A DNA stretch of 64,000 nucleotides from Sipunculus nudus (lineage: Eukaryota; Annelida; Sipuncula; Golfingiida; Sipunculidae), in the NCBI GenBank assembly GCA_026874595.1, contig CM049310.1:85349056-85413055 (forward strand), read 5' to 3'. The notes under the pieces were generated by a model that did no database searches, had not been told where the DNA came from, and saw nothing but the letters and a program-made list of their open reading frames with translations. This document shows positions 59,582 through 64,000 of this stretch, piece by piece (positions within the stretch are counted from its first letter, which is position 1; every line of letters starts with the position of its first letter). Made by a program: the position numbers and the translations under genes.

Positions 59582-59735
59582 GTTACGGTAAGAGATAAAA
59601 GCGGACCGAACTGTCTCGCTAGTGAAGCTTGCTTTGCTAGTGAAGCGGTTGGTACGCCGGACTTGTGTGCCACCGAAATGGGTTCGAATCCGGGATCGGC
59701 CAAATGTTTTCACCTGAGCAATTTGTCGTCGTAAC
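59582..59735 (+). mobile_element. tRNA-derived SINE-like element (family 1), complete monomer
   Basis: Starts GTTACGG, has AAGCGGACCGAACTGTCTCG, A box TAGTGAAGCGG, B box GGTTCGAATCC at about 59681, and ends CGTCGTAAC. The last six bases mirror the first six. Confidence 0.88.
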
Positions 59736-59739
59736 ACTC

Positions 59740-61345
59740 TCTCAATGGTGGTACAGTTGGGGGTCAAAAACTATGCTCTCAACAAAAGACATTTTTTTTT
59801 TAAATCTAATGCATGACGAGGTGTTTTGGGGGTCGAGACCCCCCCCCCCTGCTCTCAACCAACGACCTTTTTTAGACATTTTATGCATGACACCCGTTGG
59901 CCCCTCCCTGCAAAAAAATCCTGGATCGGTGCCTGTACCATATTCCAACGTAGAAAGATCGAGAGCAACATGTTTACGCAAACGGTGAAGCGACCAATTT
60001 CACAGCAGACAAAAATGAAGTGTTCATTGAACAAAAAAATAGTTTGGCTCTGTATAAAGTGTTTTATATAAAGTCAAAAACAAAATTTCTCTCAGATGCC
60101 TCAGGATTTTCATTTTTCGTCATTCAGATGTAAGGAAATTACTATTCCTCCATGGACATCTTCATTTCCGGTTCCCAGATACGGTTTATCTACGGTATTG
60201 GTTTTCCTTTCAAAGGTTTCAAGTAATAACTGATTAACGCGGGCAGCAAGAAGCAGGCATCTGTCAACTCCAAGGCCGAGGAAATATTACATTTTCGTTT
60301 GAGTATTTCGAGGCGAGGTAATAAAGTGATGACTGAACACGGCATGGTATAAAGGTTTTTCTGGTCTCTTCAAAGAGAAAGTGGCCATATAAATTGGCGA
60401 TTATCTTTTTCAACTTAAATATTATTTTCCCATTTGACACTGAAGCTGAGGAGGAACCAAAAACATCATTTTAGATGTCAAAATTCATAACAAAATCCAA
60501 TATAACAATTTTGGTCAAAAGACATGGCGTTCTAAGTTGGCAGCCTCTTAGAATAATTATGACACTAACCAACCTTATAAGTGTAGTTCTTTGATTATGT
60601 GACCTGTGACTTTGAACCTCATGAATTTGGTTTAGATGCCATAAAAAATAGATTGTATACTCAGATATTTTGATTTTACCGCATTATAAATATTTTGCAA
60701 GGTGTGGTTTTAATTTCATAATTATTTATCAGGCCTATGCCCGATTCCTTCATTGCAGCAAACAATTGCAAATAAACTAATATTTTTTTTTTTTTAATTT
60801 TGCTAAATTTTAATGGAAACCCAAACGTGGAAGAGACTTTTGATTGGACCCAGAAAGATACATAGACTCGTGCAAGGACACTTGTACTGATGATTCGGTT
60901 ACGTGTTTGTGTGTCAATTTTTACGTTTTCTTTGCGGTTTAGCGTTTTATCACTTTAAAACACACTTTTTAAACAACCTAGAACACCGACATTACAACGT
61001 CTGCACCATCAGGAGGTGATTATGATATGATTGCTGCAATTTACATACTGATGAAGAACACCCACAAAAATACAACCAAAAGAAAACACCGATGGTGTAA
61101 ATAGAAGAAGAAGGAGCCAATAGGCGGACCACAATCTCGTAAATGAGTTGCAATTTGATGAAGAGAAATTACACCGCATCAATTGACACATTTCTTAATT
61201 CTTTGTTCGCCATTTTTAGCCGCATCTGCATACATACAGGGACACCCGCTTCTTAAATTGGCAACTATAAAAAGTTGCCTGCCATCAAGTAACGAGAAGG
61301 AAGCCTGGATGTTGAAAATGAAACTAAAAAAAGACCTCGAGGACT
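59740..61345. other. No gene seen; C11 tract
   Basis: C11 at 59839-59849. A single GTGACCTGTGACTTTGAACC at about 60599 recalls the 1-670 repeat. ORFs near 59.7-60.0 kb overlap on both strands and are unsupported. Confidence 0.5.
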
Positions 61346-61348
61346 GGA

Positions 61349-61795
61349 ACCTGGGCTCGGACCTCGGTAGCCTGGACTCGGACCTCTGTGGCCCGAACTG
61401 GGACATCTGTGGCCTGGACTCGGACCTCTGTGGCCTGGACTCGGACATATGTGGCCTGGACTCGGACCTCTGTGGCCTGGACTCGAACATCTGTGGCCTG
61501 GACTCGGACCTATGTGGCCTGGACTCGGACCTCCGTGGCCTGGAATCGGACCTCTGTGGCCTGGAATCGGAAACTGTGGCCTTAACTCGGAACTCTGTGG
61601 CCTGGACTCGAACCTCGGTGGCCAGGACTCGGTAACTGTGGCCTGAACTCGGACCTCTATGGCCTGGATCGGACCTTGTGACCTGGACTCGGACCTTTGT
61701 GACCTGGACTCGGACCTCTGTGACCTTGACTCGGACCTCTGTGACCTTGACTCGGACCTCTGTGACCAGAACTCGGGACTCGGACTCGGATGATG
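61349..61795 (+). repeat. 21-bp minisatellite array
   Basis: About 20 copies of GGACCTCTGTGGCCTGGACTC, with variants ending TGACCTGGACTC or TGACCTTGACTC toward 61.7 kb. All three plus frames and one minus frame stay open for stretches (the LDSDLCG type repeat on the plus strand). The plus ORF over it starts with TTG, not ATG, so the signal-peptide-like N-terminus read from 61183 is not supported. Confidence 0.95.
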
Positions 61796-61799
61796 TTGA

Positions 61800-63045
61800 C
61801 TCGGCTTCATCACTGCCTGGGGTCTCTTTTCAATCACAGTTTATTAGTATATATAGTTTTATTAATATATAAAGTTTTTTTGTATATTGACGAATTAACT
61901 GTGGACTTCCACAGAGCATGTTTTATGGGGAAACATCACTTTTCGCAATTTGCGGAATTGTCAGACTATGGTCTAACCTGTCATTCGACTCTAACGGACA
62001 ATTGATATACCTTTAAAGTTGCTAAATTGCTAGTCATTTGCGGTATTGCCAGACCCGGGTCCTCCCTTTCATTGTCACCTAGGGCTTCCTCTACCGGACG
62101 ACTAAGATAACTTCAAAATTGTGACCCTCTGGACCGGCCTGCAAATAGCAAGCAATTTGCGTCATCGAAGGCCAAATTGCTGGAACATAAAGGGATTGTT
62201 TGAAGTTTGCAAGAGTTACTGGCAAATTGCGAAACTGCTGGGAAAGTTGACAGTCACTGTGCAACTTTGTGACGGAGTCGCACTTTAAATGGGAAAAACC
62301 GACGGTTCCCCACCTGTATAGGGAAACGGCTCATTATACACCTTTAACGTCGAGAACTCATTCCAGTCCAAATAACCCACCTCTTAATTAATGGGATATT
62401 CCGTGACCCATACCCCCCCCCAAATAAAGTCCGTAGATATTGACTCTGTAAAGCAACAAACACACCGACACCAGTAAAATATTGAAAAACCTAAAGCTCG
62501 TATTTTTTGTTTGTTTATATTGCACATGGTCTGAGTGTGTTGACACTTATTGAAAGTGCTATAAATGAATGTTTATATGTCCACGTCAGCAATAAAATTA
62601 CTATATCAATTTTAAAAGGTTGCATTTTGCTAGCTGTCACTAAAAGGTTGGAAAACCTTTGTAGTTGAAGCATACGTGATGACGACTTAATAATCCACAA
62701 ATATTCAAGTGTCATTTGGTGATTCATACTCTAGATATTTATAAAGCAATCCATTTAACTTATCCAAGAAACATATGGTCCTACCCTTTTAATGAACTTT
62801 TAAAGCTTTGTGTAGACTAGTGCTTTGACTCGATTGATAGCTATAAATTACAATTGCAAATACACCAATAAATATTTTAAAGCATGTGTGGTAGGACGTC
62901 TTCTGTAGAACAATGCCGTTAACGCCTTTTTACCGCATCACCGAAGTCATTTGTCCTATGAGATTTTTTTTATTTTGATATTTAGGAGAATCCTGATTTT
63001 ACATCTAATGTTACACGATAATATTTTATAAAAAATAATAAATGC
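61800..63045. other. No gene seen
   Basis: AT-rich. The stretch 62030-62260 repeats words such as GCAATTTGCG, but no clear repeat unit emerges. Confidence 0.45.
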
Positions 63046-63047
63046 AC

Positions 63048-63505
63048 ATACCGTATCAGTTTGTAACAACATGTTATCTCAAAATACGATACAAATAGCG
63101 GTACTTCACTCAGAAAACGATACACGATAAAATACAGAGTAGATTTTAGTTTAAATTCCAAGTTGCTCACAAAATCACAAGATTTAAATTTCTCCTACAG
63201 AATTATACCATAAATATAATTCCCTGTCTGCATGAAGGCTACAAGATTATTTCATAATTTATCTGCATTAAAAAGTAACTCTCCCTGCTACTTTGATCAC
63301 TCGCTCATTGGGCAATCATAAACCATTTAAGGCAAATGGTATATCACTTTACATTCAATATGGCCCATAGAGACTGTAAAATACTCAATACTGGACACAA
63401 CTTTACATAAAATGATCATATATATTCAACGTATCGATGCAGGGACATTTGAGGATGCCGACCTTATCTCGCAATGTATCGTCGCACTGGTATATCGTTA
63501 AACAT
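63048..63505. repeat. CGATA-rich segments
   Basis: TACCGTATCAG, AATACGATACAAATAGCGGT, AACGATACACGATAAAATAC at 63050-63137, and CAACGTATCGATG, CAATGTATCGTCGC at 63428-63486. Comparable to the 21.8-22.3 kb element. Confidence 0.4.
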
Positions 63506-63660
63506 ATTGAGATAAATGTCACTGTGAAATAAAATTTTAAATATCTTGGGGCACTGTTGCCAATACCATTTACTAAAGACACCGGGTTGTGTTCATTGTT
63601 ACTTTTTTCTGTATTAAGTCACCCTTTGCCATCATGCATATTTTATCCATCCATTTAATG

Positions 63661-63800
63661 GATGAGAGAGGGAAAGAAAGAGAGACAGAGGAAAAGGCAG
63701 TGAGAGAAAAAGAAACCGAGAGACAGAGAAAGACAGAGAGACAGAGAAACAGAAAGATAGAGAGAGATACAGACAGAAAGACAAACAGGCCGACAAACAG
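63661..63800 (+). repeat. Polypurine (GAGA/ACAGAGA) tract
   Basis: About 140 bp, nearly all A and G with regular ACAG interruptions. The ORFs on both strands are by-products. Confidence 0.93.
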
Positions 63801-64000
63801 ACACAAAAAGGCATTTTCCATATTAAACCCAGCAACGCTTCCCCTGTTTATATAACCTATCAAGTAGATTTGTTTAAAGTGACAATTAAAGATTTGAGGA
63901 GGAGGAACGCCTTGTAATACAAATAAGTTGAACGTGGTGAGCGAGTACAGCCGACACTGATATTAATAAATATTAATAAGGCAGTAACCTTTTAGACAGC

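Noticed and set aside
61183-61635. Secreted 7-residue-repeat protein with a signal peptide
   Set aside because: The frame begins with TTG, not ATG, and the repeat part is a 21-bp minisatellite open in several frames.

Overview
The window looks like gene-poor nuclear DNA of an invertebrate, most likely a mollusc and perhaps a bivalve. It is AT-rich and has no operon structure. It carries a dozen long (AT)n arrays, many poly-G/C runs, several tRNA-derived SINE-like families, foldback elements, and tandem repeats with TGACCT motifs and GGACGGACGG-type tails, which I associate with mollusc genomes. The assignment is inferred from repeat style and not from a marker gene.

Only one gene is convincing: a single-exon class A G-protein-coupled receptor at about 34.23-35.28 kb (+). 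It resembles the melanocortin/EDG/cannabinoid/adenosine branch but has several atypical motif residues. A possible terminal exon of an unidentified gene lies at 7.88-8.03 kb (-) behind a good splice acceptor. A few other protein-like ORFs (5.4, 19.1, 23.2, 38.7, 39.8, 41.5 and 50.5 kb) are recorded as weak or rejected candidates. A dead LINE reverse transcriptase lies at 15.2-16.0 kb, and a possible LINE 3' tail at 50.9 kb.

Layout: 0-8 kb holds TGACCT-type tandem elements at both ends, an inverted-repeat element at 1.2-2.0 kb and a cluster of AT arrays at 3.7-5.0 kb. 8-14 kb is minisatellite-rich (27/54-bp, CT, 70-bp and 56-bp arrays). 14-34 kb is dispersed-repeat territory with LINE, MITE-like, SINE and foldback copies. 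34-36.3 kb is the receptor and its probable 3' UTR. 42.0-49.7 kb is a 7.7-kb array of about 213 copies of a 36-bp unit arranged in higher-order blocks. 50-64 kb is again repeats, including a foldback element that splits another repeat at 58 kb and a 21-bp minisatellite at 61.4-61.8 kb.

The genes do not form a functional group. The most unusual structures are the 36-bp hierarchical array (three reading frames stop-free over long stretches, a conserved core beside a variable segment) and a tRNA-promoter-like element with GTTAC/GTAAC ends that occurs twice as a dimer with the same linker. No CRISPR array, bacterial gene or canonical tRNA/rRNA gene was seen.
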